Shown here: piece by piece, positions 25,875 through 35,479 of the stretch
Numbering within the stretch: position 1 is the first letter of the stretch
Layout of the letters: every line of letters starts with the position of its first letter
Notes under the pieces: generated by a model
Databases searched by the model: none
What the model was told of the DNA's origin: nothing
Seen by the model: only the letters and a program-made list of their open reading frames with translations
Translations under genes and position numbers: made by a program
Assembly: GCF_013369335.1 (NCBI RefSeq)
Contig: NZ_SZQJ01000036.1
Coordinates: 248,001 to 312,000, forward strand
From: Vibrio sp. JPW-9-11-11
GTDB lineage: Bacteria > Pseudomonadota > Gammaproteobacteria > Enterobacterales > Vibrionaceae
Direction: 5' to 3'
Length of the DNA stretch: 64,000 bases

Positions 25875-27566
25875 TTAACCTGATGCAACCTCAACCACCA
25901 ACGCTTGATAGGGTTGCAACGTGAGCTTGGCGACACTCTCGACACTATCAGCATAATTGTTGATTACCGTCTGCTTCACCTGCGCTCGGTAGCTTCTCTC
26001 CACTGACTCACCAGTAAAATTGGCGATGATGAGCAATGTTTTACCTTGATAACAACGGGTATACGCGTACACCTCGCTGTCCTCTGGATCAAGCAGTTGA
26101 TGCGCGCCATAGACAATTACATCGCCATACTCCCCCCCTTGGCGCAAGGCAATCAAACGGCGGTAGTAATGATAGATTGAGTCTTCATCGCTCACCGCTT
26201 GTTCAGCGTTGATATCGGAGTAATTATCATTGACAGGCAGCCATGGGGACCCCGTGGTAAAGCCAGCGTTGTCTTGTTCGTTCCACTGCATAGGTACGCG
26301 TGCATGGTCCCGGGAAAAGTCATTGAGGAAGGCCAATGCGTCGGCATCGCTAACCCCGCGATCGCGCATTTTTTGGTAATGGAATTTGGCCATCAAGTCA
26401 TTGAACTCACCAATTGAGTGAAAATGCTTGTTGGTCATGCCTATCTCTTCACCCTGATAAATATACGGCGTACCACTCATCATATGCAGCACAGTACCGA
26501 GCATCTTAGCGCTCACCACACGATACTGAGGCGAGTCGCATCCGTAGCGTGATACGGTTCTAGGTTGATCATGGTTACTCCAGTAAAGACTGTTCCAACC
26601 TTTCTGGTATAGGTCTTCTTGCCAACGAGTCATGATCTCTTTGTACTGGACCAAGTCGAACGGTTTTTTCACCGCGTTGTGTTCTTCGCGATCAATACTC
26701 ACATGCTCGAACTGGAAAATCATACTGATCTCATTGCGCGCAGGGTGCGAGTAATAGCGCCCATCCAGTGTGGTAGTAAACGGCGTTTCTCCTACCGTTA
26801 AAACGTCGTAATGCTTGAGTACTTTCTCATGCATTTCGCGCAAATATTGGTGGACCAGCAAATTGTTCGCCCAATGTTCCCAACCGGCAACGCCTTGGTC
26901 AAAAATGGTGGCGTCGGGAAAGTCGGCTGGCTTACCAATCATATTAATCACATCCATGCGAAAACCGCCTAACCCTTTCTTTAACCAAAAGTGCATCATC
27001 TCATACACTGCTTCACGCACTTCTGGGTTGGCCCAGTTTAAGTCCGGCTGCCGATGGCTAAACAAGTGCAGATAGTACTGTCCTGTTGTTTGGTCGAAAG
27101 TCCACGCTTTGGGCTTAAAAAACGACTCCCAGTTATTCGGTTCACTGCCGTCTGGCTTGGGATCTTTCCAAATATACCAATCGCGTTTGGGGTGATCTTT
27201 AGCGCTACGAGAGGCTTTAAACCAAGCGTGCTCGTCAGAGGTATGGTTCACCACCAGATCCATTACGATTTTAATGCCCCGCTCGCCCGCCTCAGCGATC
27301 AGCCTATCCATATCGGCCATGGTGCCAAATTCGGGGGCGATTTGCTGATAATCCGAGATGTCGTAACCGTTGTCATCCATCGGAGATTGATACACCGGAC
27401 TTAACCAAATCACATTTGCACCCAGTGCTGCAATGTAGTCCAGTTTCTCAATGATGCCGGGAATATCGCCTATTCCGTCGCCATTCGCATCATTGAAACT
27501 GCGCGGGTAGATCTGGTAGACAACGGCATTGTGCCACCAGCGTCTTGCTAATTGCTGCGTGCTCAT
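25875..27566 (-). CDS. GH13 alpha-glucosidase (oligo-1,6-glucosidase/GH13_31 type)
   Basis: 563 residues, no signal peptide, so it acts on imported sugar. (beta/alpha)8 motifs in order: DLVVNHTSDEH, GGFRMDVINM (nucleophile Asp), TVGETPF (acid/base Glu) and WSNHDQPR (transition-state Asp). It lies downstream of the LacI-type regulator with a 31-bp gap, opposite an alpha-glucoside importer, so it should hydrolyse imported alpha-glucosides such as isomaltose, trehalulose or sucrose-type sugars to glucose. Confidence 0.9.
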   Translation of the reverse strand: MSTQQLARRWWHNAVVYQIYPRSFNDANGDGIGDIPGIIEKLDYIAALGANVIWLSPVYQSPMDDNGYDISDYQQIAPEFGTMADMDRLIAEAGERGIKIVMDLVVNHTSDEHAWFKASRSAKDHPKRDWYIWKDPKPDGSEPNNWESFFKPKAWTFDQTTGQYYLHLFSHRQPDLNWANPEVREAVYEMMHFWLKKGLGGFRMDVINMIGKPADFPDATIFDQGVAGWEHWANNLLVHQYLREMHEKVLKHYDVLTVGETPFTTTLDGRYYSHPARNEISMIFQFEHVSIDREEHNAVKKPFDLVQYKEIMTRWQEDLYQKGWNSLYWSNHDQPRTVSRYGCDSPQYRVVSAKMLGTVLHMMSGTPYIYQGEEIGMTNKHFHSIGEFNDLMAKFHYQKMRDRGVSDADALAFLNDFSRDHARVPMQWNEQDNAGFTTGSPWLPVNDNYSDINAEQAVSDEDSIYHYYRRLIALRQGGEYGDVIVYGAHQLLDPEDSEVYAYTRCYQGKTLLIIANFTGESVERSYRAQVKQTVINNYADSVESVAKLTLQPYQALVVEVASG

Positions 27567-27597
27567 GATTGTTACTCCTTAAACGTGTGTACAACCT

Positions 27598-28629
27598 CTA
27601 ACTGGTCTGTCGAATCATCAACTCGGTATCGAGTTGCATGTTCTGATAGGGGATGTGCCCCATCGCCATTTGGGCGGCAAGCTGCCCTTTGTGCATGATC
27701 GGCTGCCTGACGGTGGTTAAACCGGCCTGCTCGGCAGCCGGAATATCGTCAAAGCCAACAATACGAATCTGTTGCGGAACTTGCAGACCGAGCTCTTGAG
27801 TCACTTCTAGGGCGGCAAGCGCAATTTTGTCACTCATGCACAGCAAGACATCGGCGCGCTGCGGCGAAGTTAGCGCCCCACGCAACATGGTTTTTAGCAC
27901 GGGCTTTTCCAGCTCATGAATTTGCCACACGTTTTCCACCTCCAGCCTCGCTCCTTTGTCATGAATCGCCCGTTTGTAGCCTTCAAAGCGGCACCTCGAC
28001 ACCGACTCTTCCTCAGTGTAGAGATTGTCTAAATTGGCCAACGCGAGTGCGTTACTCGACTCCAATCGCAAACCCAGGATCAGAATATGGTCATCTGGGC
28101 TAGCAATGGCATGACAAGCGATATCGTAACAAGCTTGCTCGTTGTCAACGTTTATTGATGGGATGTCAGGCCAACAGAAGTCCACCGTAACCAAAGGTTT
28201 ACGTTGACGCGTAATCAGGTTCATGACGTTGGCATCCATAGGTTTACCGTAAACAATAAAGCTATCGGGGATCGTTTCTACCTGGGTGTTTTGGTAATTC
28301 TCAGTGTTGGACGGCAGCAACAGCATGTTGACATGCTCTTGGTCGAGCAGTTGAGAAATTCCGGTAAGAAACTCAGTCGCAACCGGATCGGTAAAGTTAA
28401 ACGCCAAATTGTCTGCCAGTAATAGCCCAATGACCCCAGTTTTTCCGGTGCGTAAACTGCGAGCGGTGATACTCGGCCCGCTATAGCCAAGATGCTCACA
28501 CTCAGAAAGAATCCTTTCACGCAATGCTTTGGATAGCTGATTCGGCCGATTAAACGCATTGGAAACCGTCGCGGTTGAAACCCCGAGATATTCAGCTACG
28601 GTTTTAAGTGTGGGCTTTTTGTTTTCCAT
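27598..28629 (-). CDS. LacI-family regulator of the alpha-glucoside locus
   Basis: 343 residues: N-terminal LacI helix-turn-helix (TLKTVAEYLGVSTATVSNAFNRPNQLS), then a periplasmic-binding-protein-like ligand domain (GVIGLLLADNLAF, ADVLLCMSDKIALAALEV, IRIVGFDDIPAAEQAGLTTVRQP). Divergent from the importer operon; the shared 339-bp region holds two LacI-type palindromes. Confidence 0.92.
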   Translation of the reverse strand: MENKKPTLKTVAEYLGVSTATVSNAFNRPNQLSKALRERILSECEHLGYSGPSITARSLRTGKTGVIGLLLADNLAFNFTDPVATEFLTGISQLLDQEHVNMLLLPSNTENYQNTQVETIPDSFIVYGKPMDANVMNLITRQRKPLVTVDFCWPDIPSINVDNEQACYDIACHAIASPDDHILILGLRLESSNALALANLDNLYTEEESVSRCRFEGYKRAIHDKGARLEVENVWQIHELEKPVLKTMLRGALTSPQRADVLLCMSDKIALAALEVTQELGLQVPQQIRIVGFDDIPAAEQAGLTTVRQPIMHKGQLAAQMAMGHIPYQNMQLDTELMIRQTS

Positions 28630-28688
28630 GATGGGCCGCGTCCAAACGTCAAATCTTTAGGCAAAGATAGCTTATATCTTGTCAAAGT

Positions 28689-28702
28689 CTAAAACGATTA
28701 AG
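28689..28702. promoter_or_regulatory. LacI-type operator, regulator side (imperfect)
   Basis: CTAAAACGATTAAG, matching 12 of 14 bases of the palindrome at 28856, 60 bases before the LacI-type start codon. Confidence 0.5.
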
Positions 28703-28855
28703 TAAAAATCAGCACTCTCACAAGTAGAACACATTGGTAAGCTTGAGCTAGGTCAACTTTTGTACAGCAAAGTTCAGGAAAACTTGATCAAAAGCCCAAT
28801 AATTGCCCACAAAACGAGCAAACCTGGCCACAACTTCTACTTTGACTAGTGATAA

Positions 28856-28869
28856 CTTAATCGATTAAG
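28856..28869. promoter_or_regulatory. LacI-type operator, importer side (perfect)
   Basis: CTTAATCGATTAAG, a perfect 14-bp palindrome with the central CG typical of LacI-family sites, ~100 bases upstream of the binding-protein gene. The remainder of the 28630..28968 intergenic region shows no gene. Confidence 0.7.
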
Positions 28870-28968
28870 ACATTACCTTAACAGGCCACAATTATCACAA
28901 GGTAAATAAGATTCGGTTTGATATTAAGAAACGTCAATAAACAGGTATCAGAACACGGAGTCTAACCA

Positions 28969-30321
28969 ATGAAAACCACTCTACTTGCTAGTTCGATTGC
29001 TGTCGCAGCGCTCGCTATGCCAACCATCGCTGCTGACTTAAAATACGCTCCCGGTGAAGACGCTCGCTTTAACTGGCAGAGCTATGAAGCGCTCAAAAGC
29101 CAAGATCTCAAAGGTCAAACGGTGACCATTTTTGGCCCTTGGTTGACCGAAGATAAAGAGCTGGTTGAGAGCGTCATCGCCTACTTTGAGCAAGCGACTG
29201 GCGCCACCGTTAATTACTCTGGCTCAGACTCTTTCGAACAACAGATTGCGATTGATGTTCAAGCGGGTAGTGCGCCAAACATTGCGATTTTCCCTCAACC
29301 AGGCCTTGCTGCCGATCTTGCCTCCAAAGGCTTCTTAACTCCGCTCGAACCCAAAACCGCAGAGTGGATCAACGCTAACTATGCGGCGGGTTCCTCTTGG
29401 GTCGACCTAGGGACGTTTCCGGGCAAAGATGGTAAAGATGCCCTGTACGGATTCTTCTACAAAGTCGACCTTAAATCCTTGGTGTGGTACGTGCCAGAAA
29501 ACTTTGAAGACGCGGGCTATGACGTTCCACAAACCATGGAAGAGTTGAAAGCACTCACCGAACAAATCGTCGAAGATGGCGAAACCCCTTGGTGTGTGGG
29601 CTTGGGTTCTGGCGGTGCAACCGGTTGGCCAGCAACGGACTGGGTCGAGGATATGATGTTGCGAACTCAATCTCCTGCCGACTATGATAAGTGGGTCACC
29701 AATGAGCTTAAGTTTAACGACGCCAAAGTTGTCAACGCTATTGAAGAGTTTGGTTGGTTTGTCACAAACGATGCCTTTGTTGACGGCGGCGCGCGCGCAG
29801 TGGCCGCGACCGACTTCCGTGATTCGCCTAAAGGGCTATTCACCTCACCAGTGAAGTGCTATATGCACCGCCAAGCCTCCTTTATCCCGAGCTTTTTCCC
29901 CGAAGGCACACAACTCGGCACGGATGTCGACTTTTTCTACTTCCCTGCTTACGAATCCAAACAGTTAGGTAAGCCTGTGCTCGGCGCTGGCACCATGTGG
30001 AGTATTACCAAAGATTCCCCAGCCGCTCGAGCGTTTATGGACTTCCTACAGTCTCCCATCGCCCATGAAATTTGGATGGCACAATCTGGCTTCTTAACGC
30101 CGCATAAAGGGGCAAACGTCGACGCCTATGGCAATGAAACCCTGAGAAAACAGGGGGAGATATTGCTGCAAGCCACAACATTCCGCTTCGACGGCTCAGA
30201 CCTAATGCCAGGTAAAATTGGCGCGGGCGCTTTCTGGACGGGTATGGTTGATTATAGCGGTGGTAAATCTGCCCAAGATGTCGCCAACGATGTTCAGGCC
30301 ACTTGGGATGCATTGAAATAA
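28969..30321 (+). CDS. aglE: Alpha-glucoside ABC transporter substrate-binding protein
   Basis: 450 residues; signal peptide 1-21 (ending MPTIAA). Mature protein has the type-1 sugar-binder pattern (GQTVTIFGPWLTEDKELVESVIAYFEQATGATV, VQAGSAPNIAIFPQPG, CVGLGSGGATGWPATDWVEDMML) closest to AglE of rhizobia and vibrios. It captures sucrose, trehalose or similar in the periplasm. First gene of the importer operon; a hairpin follows it. Confidence 0.88.
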   Translation: MKTTLLASSIAVAALAMPTIAADLKYAPGEDARFNWQSYEALKSQDLKGQTVTIFGPWLTEDKELVESVIAYFEQATGATVNYSGSDSFEQQIAIDVQAGSAPNIAIFPQPGLAADLASKGFLTPLEPKTAEWINANYAAGSSWVDLGTFPGKDGKDALYGFFYKVDLKSLVWYVPENFEDAGYDVPQTMEELKALTEQIVEDGETPWCVGLGSGGATGWPATDWVEDMMLRTQSPADYDKWVTNELKFNDAKVVNAIEEFGWFVTNDAFVDGGARAVAATDFRDSPKGLFTSPVKCYMHRQASFIPSFFPEGTQLGTDVDFFYFPAYESKQLGKPVLGAGTMWSITKDSPAARAFMDFLQSPIAHEIWMAQSGFLTPHKGANVDAYGNETLRKQGEILLQATTFRFDGSDLMPGKIGAGAFWTGMVDYSGGKSAQDVANDVQATWDALK

Positions 30322-30335
30322 CCCAGCAGAGTGTT

Positions 30336-30370
30336 AAAAGCCGATAGATAGCCACGCTGTCGGCTTTTTT
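30336..30370 (+). terminator. Attenuator-type hairpin between binding protein and permease genes
   Basis: AAAAGCCGA ... TCGGCTTTTTT, a short stem with a T-tract, 15 bases after the aglE stop and before aglF. Likely gives partial termination so that binding protein is made in excess. Confidence 0.7.
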
Positions 30371-30408
30371 ACCTCGGGATAATGTCGAATGGTATAAGTG
30401 AGATCGCA

Positions 30409-31419
30409 ATGGAACAGCTCTACTCTTCTCTATTTATCATGGTATTAGGCGTCGCAAGTTGCGTGGTCTACTTTTTGGGTAGTAATTGGTTGCTGACACT
30501 GATTTTCCCGACCAAAAACGTCTCTAATCAGGTGATGGCTCGCAATTTGCGCCGCGCCGCCTCCATTCGGCCCTGGCTGTTTCTCGGCCCCGCACTGACT
30601 TTTTTAGGCCTCTATTTAGTCTACCCGGTGTTTGAATCTGTGGTGTTGTCACTGCATGACCGTAACGGTGACCAGTTTGTCGGGCTTGCCAATTACGCGT
30701 GGCTCTTCAACGACCCAGAGTTTCGTGAGTCGCTGTTTAATAACTTACTTTGGCTGCTGGTGGTGCCTGCTGCCTCGACCTTCTTTGGCCTAGTGATCGC
30801 CGCCCTGACCGATAAAGTGAGTTGGGGCAATATCGCGAAGAGCTTGATATTTATGCCGATGGCGATTTCCTTTATCGGCGCCTCGATCATTTGGAAATTT
30901 GTCTACGACTATCGGGCGCCAGGATCGGAGCAAATCGGGATCCTCAATGCGATAGTCGAAGCGTTTGGCGGTACCGCCCAAGCTTGGATCACTCTGCCAT
31001 TTTGGAATAATTTTTTTCTCATGGTGATCTTAATCTGGATCCAGACCGGCTTCGCCATGGTGATCCTATCGGCTGCGCTGCGCGGCATTCCAGAAGAAAC
31101 CGTCGAAGCGGCGGTCCTAGATGGTGCCAGTGGCGTACAGATCTTCTTCAAAATCCTTATCCCGCAAATCTGGGGAACCATTGCCGTAGTGTGGACCACG
31201 ATTACCATTTTGGTTCTGAAGGTGTTCGATATCGTGCTTGCGATGACCAATGGTCAATGGAGTACCCAAGTGTTGGCCAACATGATGTTCGACTGGATGT
31301 TCCGCGGCGGCGGTGACTTTGGTCGCGGCGCTGCCATCGCGGTGATCATTATGGTTGCTGTGATTCCGGTGATGGTGTGGAACATGCGCCAAGCGAGCGC
31401 GCAAATGGAGGACCGCTAA
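30409..31419 (+). CDS. aglF: Alpha-glucoside ABC transporter permease 1
   Basis: About 336 residues from MEQLYSSLFIMVLGV; an ATG nine codons earlier (30382) is the alternative start. Membrane segments at ~5-27, ~50-70 and five more; EAA loop EAAVLDGASGVQIFFKILIPQIW. The stop overlaps the next start (TAATG). Forms the channel with permease 2. Confidence 0.88.
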   Translation: MEQLYSSLFIMVLGVASCVVYFLGSNWLLTLIFPTKNVSNQVMARNLRRAASIRPWLFLGPALTFLGLYLVYPVFESVVLSLHDRNGDQFVGLANYAWLFNDPEFRESLFNNLLWLLVVPAASTFFGLVIAALTDKVSWGNIAKSLIFMPMAISFIGASIIWKFVYDYRAPGSEQIGILNAIVEAFGGTAQAWITLPFWNNFFLMVILIWIQTGFAMVILSAALRGIPEETVEAAVLDGASGVQIFFKILIPQIWGTIAVVWTTITILVLKVFDIVLAMTNGQWSTQVLANMMFDWMFRGGGDFGRGAAIAVIIMVAVIPVMVWNMRQASAQMEDR

Positions 31420-32600
31420 TGTCAGATTCAGCCATTGCCAACCAAGCTCAGTTTGGCCTAAGCAAGCTCAGACGCTCACCACTAACCTTATTGGTGCACT
31501 TCTCCGTATTTGTGATCGTAGTATTATGGACGCTCCCCACCGCCGGGTTGTTTATCTCCTCGTTTCGCGATAAAGATCAACTCGCTTTGTCGGGCTGGTG
31601 GACGGCGCTCACGGCGTCACAACAAAACCTTATGCAGAGAACAGAACATCCAGATCAACAAATCCAACAGGGTGATGAGTATCTGCTTACCGGACAGTTA
31701 TTGGTCGATGGTCAGCCAAGCGCCATCAGTGCTTTTGGTTTCTCTTCGCGTGAGCCCACCCAATACGTCCCCGGAGAAGTCGCGCAGATGCGCGGCGGTG
31801 CGACACTCACCGTTACCGAAGACGGTCAATACCGTATAACCTCACCCGACCCGTTCAAGGGTTCGCGTGGTAAGCGCATCTTCTATACCGCGGTGGTTCC
31901 GCCAAAGTTTGGCTTAGCAAACTATCAAGAGGTGCTCACCGCAGAGGGAATAGGCCGCTCTTTTATCAACTCGCTGACGGTCACCATTCCTGCTACCGTG
32001 ATCCCAATTCTTATTGCTGCCTACGCGGCTTATGCCTTGTCGTGGATGCGAATGCCCGGCCGAAATCTGTTGATTGCGTTAGTCGTTGGCCTTTTGGTGG
32101 TGCCGCTACAAATGTCTTTGATTCCACTGTTGAGGCTGTACAACGATATCGGGGCATTTTTCGGTGTCGGCGCCAAGACCTATCTCGGCATTTGGCTCGC
32201 TCACACGGGTTTTGGCTTGCCATTGGCCATCTATCTACTGCGCAATTACATCTCGAGCCTACCGCGTGAAATCATTGAATCGGCCAAAGTCGACGGCGCC
32301 ACCGACTTCGAAATTTTTATGCGTATTGTGTTGCCGTTATCGTTTCCTGCCCTCGCCTCCTTTGGCATTTTCCAGTTTTTATGGGTATGGAATGACCTGT
32401 TGGTTGCAACCGTATTTCTCGGGACAGGGGAAGAGCACATGGTCTTGACGGCTCGCTTACGTGAGCTGCTAGGCTCTCGTGGTGGTAACTGGGAAATCCT
32501 CACCGCGTCAGCCTTTGTCTCTATCGCCGTCCCCTTAGCGGTGTTCTTTACCCTGCAACGTTATTTAGTGCGTGGGCTTCTTTCTGGCTCGGTTAAATAA
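31419..32600 (+). CDS. aglG: Alpha-glucoside ABC transporter permease 2
   Basis: About 393 residues from MSDSAIANQAQFG, chosen because it is coupled to the previous stop. A long periplasmic loop of ~130 residues between segments 1 and 2 (SGWWTALTASQQ to YTAVVPPKFGL) is typical of AglG. EAA loop ESAKVDGATDFEIFMRIVLPLS. Confidence 0.9.
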   Translation: MSDSAIANQAQFGLSKLRRSPLTLLVHFSVFVIVVLWTLPTAGLFISSFRDKDQLALSGWWTALTASQQNLMQRTEHPDQQIQQGDEYLLTGQLLVDGQPSAISAFGFSSREPTQYVPGEVAQMRGGATLTVTEDGQYRITSPDPFKGSRGKRIFYTAVVPPKFGLANYQEVLTAEGIGRSFINSLTVTIPATVIPILIAAYAAYALSWMRMPGRNLLIALVVGLLVVPLQMSLIPLLRLYNDIGAFFGVGAKTYLGIWLAHTGFGLPLAIYLLRNYISSLPREIIESAKVDGATDFEIFMRIVLPLSFPALASFGIFQFLWVWNDLLVATVFLGTGEEHMVLTARLRELLGSRGGNWEILTASAFVSIAVPLAVFFTLQRYLVRGLLSGSVK

Positions 32601-32628
32601 GCCATTAGCAAATGATGAGAATAGTGAA

Positions 32629-33720
32629 ATGACAGGATTAGCGTTAACCAAGGTCACCAAATCATACGGTGATACCCAAGTTCTCCATGGTATTGACTTG
32701 CAGATTAAACAGGGCGAGTTTGTTGTCTTCGTCGGCCCTTCAGGTTGTGGAAAATCGACGCTGCTGCGCATGATTGCCGGTCTAGAAGAAATCACTTCTG
32801 GCGATTTGTTTATTGAACAGGCGCGCGTTAATGACTTACCCGCGGCGATGCGTGGTATTGCGATGGTGTTTCAAACCTACGCTCTCTATCCGCATATGAC
32901 GGTCTACGACAATATGGCGTTTGCGATGCGAATTGCCAAAGAGTCAAAACAAGCCATTCATGAGCGGGTGATGGAAGCGGCCAGAATGCTGCAACTCGAA
33001 CCCTATCTCGACCGCTTACCCAAAGCCCTCTCTGGTGGCCAAAGGCAACGGGTCGCAATCGGTCGCGCCATTGTTCGCCAGCCTAAGGTGTTTCTGTTTG
33101 ATGAGCCACTGTCTAACCTTGATGCCGCGTTGCGGGTGCAAACACGGATTGAAATAGCCAACCTCAAAGAGCAACTCGAACAAACCACCATGATTTATGT
33201 CACCCACGACCAAGTCGAAGCGATGACGCTTGCCGACCGAATTGTGGTGTTGTCTGCGGGAAAAATCGAGCAAGTCGGCACCCCACTCGAACTTTACACC
33301 AACCCAGCCAATGTCTTCGTCGCGCAGTTTATTGGTTCTCCGGCGATGAACCTTAGCCCTGCGACCCTTATAGAAGCGGGAGAACGCTGCCAAATCAAAG
33401 CGGAAAGCGGGTTGACTATCGAGGTTCCAATTGCGGCCCCTCCCGAACTTAGCGATCAACCGCTGCAATTGGGCGTGCGTCCCGAAGACTACCTGGTCGC
33501 AGAGCCAAGTGACGCGTTGATCTCTGGCACTGTACTGTTTGTTGAATCACTGGGTGAGGTCACGCTACTCCACATCAATGCCGAAAGTCATGACGAAGCC
33601 ATTGTGGCGAAATTACCCGGGATCTTAGACTTCCATCGCGGAGAACAGATCCACCTTAAAGCCGAGGTGGAGAAAATCCATTTATTCAATCAAGACGGGA
33701 TATCGCTTAAGCATCTCTAA
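32629..33720 (+). CDS. aglK: Alpha-glucoside ABC transporter ATP-binding protein (MalK/UgpC type)
   Basis: About 363 residues from MTGLALTKVTKSYGDTQ. Walker A GPSGCGKST, signature ALSGGQRQR, Walker B VFLFDEPLSNLD, switch His VTHDQVEA, and a C-terminal MalK-like OB/TOBE regulatory domain (LGVRPEDYLV). Fourth gene of the importer operon. Confidence 0.92.
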   Translation: MTGLALTKVTKSYGDTQVLHGIDLQIKQGEFVVFVGPSGCGKSTLLRMIAGLEEITSGDLFIEQARVNDLPAAMRGIAMVFQTYALYPHMTVYDNMAFAMRIAKESKQAIHERVMEAARMLQLEPYLDRLPKALSGGQRQRVAIGRAIVRQPKVFLFDEPLSNLDAALRVQTRIEIANLKEQLEQTTMIYVTHDQVEAMTLADRIVVLSAGKIEQVGTPLELYTNPANVFVAQFIGSPAMNLSPATLIEAGERCQIKAESGLTIEVPIAAPPELSDQPLQLGVRPEDYLVAEPSDALISGTVLFVESLGEVTLLHINAESHDEAIVAKLPGILDFHRGEQIHLKAEVEKIHLFNQDGISLKHL

Positions 33721-33785
33721 TTCCAACCGTCGCCCAGTGTTTGTGTGTCTACGGTGCATTTACTTTGAGCGAAAAGGGGTCAATC

Positions 33786-35258
33786 ATGCAAAACAAAGTT
33801 CAATTGATAGCTTACGTCGACCGCTTAACTGGGGCAGATCTACCCGCTTTAACCGCACTGCTTACCACCGAACTGAAAGACTTGTTTGCGGGGGTTCACC
33901 TTTTGCCCTTCTTTTATCCGATAGATGGCAGTGATGCAGGCTTTGATCCCATCGATCATCAACAAGTTGATCCGCGTTTGGGAGGCTGGGCAGACGTGAA
34001 ACAGTTGAGTGAGCACTGTGACATCATGGCGGATCTGATTGTTAACCATGCGTCGGCTCAATCTCCACAGTTTTTGGATGTACTGGAGAAAGGCGAGTTA
34101 TCGCCCTACTGGCCGCTGTTTTTGAAACAGCAGGACATCTTTCCGGCAGGCATTACTGACGAACAAGCGAACACCATCTATCGACCTCGACCCACTGCTT
34201 GCTTTAGTCGAAAAACGCTAAAATCGGGCCAACAGGTACCATTTTGGACCACCTTTACCGACAATCAGATAGACATCAATGTCGAGCACCCGCAAGGGAA
34301 GCATTACCTCGAGCAAATCCTACAACTGTTTGCCAACAGCGGGATTAAAATCATTCGACTAGATGCGGCCGGTTACGCAATCAAGCGGCCCAACACCCGT
34401 TGTTTTATGCTCGATGACACCTTTGATTTTATTGACAAGCTCTCCCATCGCGCTAACGAGCTGGGCATGGAGACGGTTGCTGAGATCCATAGTCACTACC
34501 AAACTCAGATAGAGGTCGCGAAACGGGTTCACCGCGTGTATGACTTTGCTTTGCCACCTTTGGTACTGCATGCTCTCTCAACCAACGATATGGGGCCTCT
34601 CATTCATTGGTTGAACATAGCGCCGCGCAACTGTCTCACCGTATTAGATACACACGATGGCATCGGCATTGTTGATGCGGGTCCCGAAGGGGATAAACCC
34701 GGACTACTCAATGCCGCGCAAATCGACAATATTGTTGAAACCATTCACGCCAATAGTGAGGGGCAAAGCCGCCTCGCTACCGGGGCTGCGGCAAACAACC
34801 TCGACTTATACCAAGTGAACTGCAGTTACTATGAAGCCTTGGGCAAAAACGATTTTCACTATCTGATAGCGCGAGCGATACAGTTCTTTAGCCCTGGCGT
34901 GCCTCAAGTTTACTATGCGGGCTTATTGGCGATGGACAATGACATGGCGCTGCTGCAGAAGACCCAAGTTGGACGCGATATCAATCGCCCCTATCTCGAC
35001 CCAAAAACGCTAACTACTCAGTTGCAACGGCCCGTTGTACGAGGTTTGATGGCACTAATTCAACTTCGCAACACTCAGCCTGCCTTTGATGGGGACTTTC
35101 AACTCGCTGGTAGCGGTCAAACGCTGAACCTCGCTTGGCAGCATAAAAACGACCAAGTGGAGTTAGCAATTGACCTCGGCCAGCAGCGTGCCCAGATTTT
35201 TAGCCAGCTCAATGGACAAACCGAGCGGACAGACTTAAGCACGCTCGCCAAAAGCTAA
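33786..35258 (+). CDS. Sucrose phosphorylase (GH13_18)
   Basis: About 490 residues from MQNKVQLIAYVDRL, with AAGGGG upstream; 45 bases of upstream frame are rejected. Catalytic Asp 193 (IRLDAAGYAIKR), acid/base Glu 233 (ETVAEIHSHY) and the Asp in LDTHDGIGI agree in position with the bifidobacterial enzyme, as do GAAANNLDLYQVN and GVPQVYY-GLLA-NDM-LL-T-GRDINR. Converts sucrose plus phosphate to glucose 1-phosphate and fructose, saving one ATP. No signal peptide. Fifth gene of the importer operon, implying that sucrose enters unphosphorylated. Glucosylglycerol phosphorylase is the main alternative within GH13_18. Confidence 0.88.
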   Translation: MQNKVQLIAYVDRLTGADLPALTALLTTELKDLFAGVHLLPFFYPIDGSDAGFDPIDHQQVDPRLGGWADVKQLSEHCDIMADLIVNHASAQSPQFLDVLEKGELSPYWPLFLKQQDIFPAGITDEQANTIYRPRPTACFSRKTLKSGQQVPFWTTFTDNQIDINVEHPQGKHYLEQILQLFANSGIKIIRLDAAGYAIKRPNTRCFMLDDTFDFIDKLSHRANELGMETVAEIHSHYQTQIEVAKRVHRVYDFALPPLVLHALSTNDMGPLIHWLNIAPRNCLTVLDTHDGIGIVDAGPEGDKPGLLNAAQIDNIVETIHANSEGQSRLATGAAANNLDLYQVNCSYYEALGKNDFHYLIARAIQFFSPGVPQVYYAGLLAMDNDMALLQKTQVGRDINRPYLDPKTLTTQLQRPVVRGLMALIQLRNTQPAFDGDFQLAGSGQTLNLAWQHKNDQVELAIDLGQQRAQIFSQLNGQTERTDLSTLAKS

Positions 35259-35269
35259 ACTACAGTACT

Positions 35270-35422
35270 TTAGCCAGGTGTGAGGCTTTTGATCACCCGG
35301 CACGGGTTACCTGCCGCCACAACATTGGCTGGGATATCTTTGGTCACCACACCGCCTGTGCCAATCACACTGTTATCAACCATAGTCACGCCTGGGCACA
35401 CGATCACTTCGCCTCCGATGTG
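35270..35422 (-). pseudogene. Remnant of a maltose/galactoside O-acetyltransferase (3' end only)
   Basis: On the minus strand a 50-residue open stretch reads HIGGEVIVCPGVTMVDNSVIG, then GTGGVVTKDIPANVVAAG and NPCRVIKSL before a TAA stop. This is the C-terminal left-handed beta-helix end of Maa/LacA/NodL acetyltransferases. An in-frame TAG lies directly upstream of the first conserved His, and no earlier part of the gene is present: the upstream sequence is the promoter area of the cupin gene. It is a decayed fragment next to the sugar locus. Confidence 0.75.
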
Positions 35423-35479
35423 CTATCTTTTGCCACTAACATCGTATGACATAGCAACACATCACTTGGGAGAGTCTCG

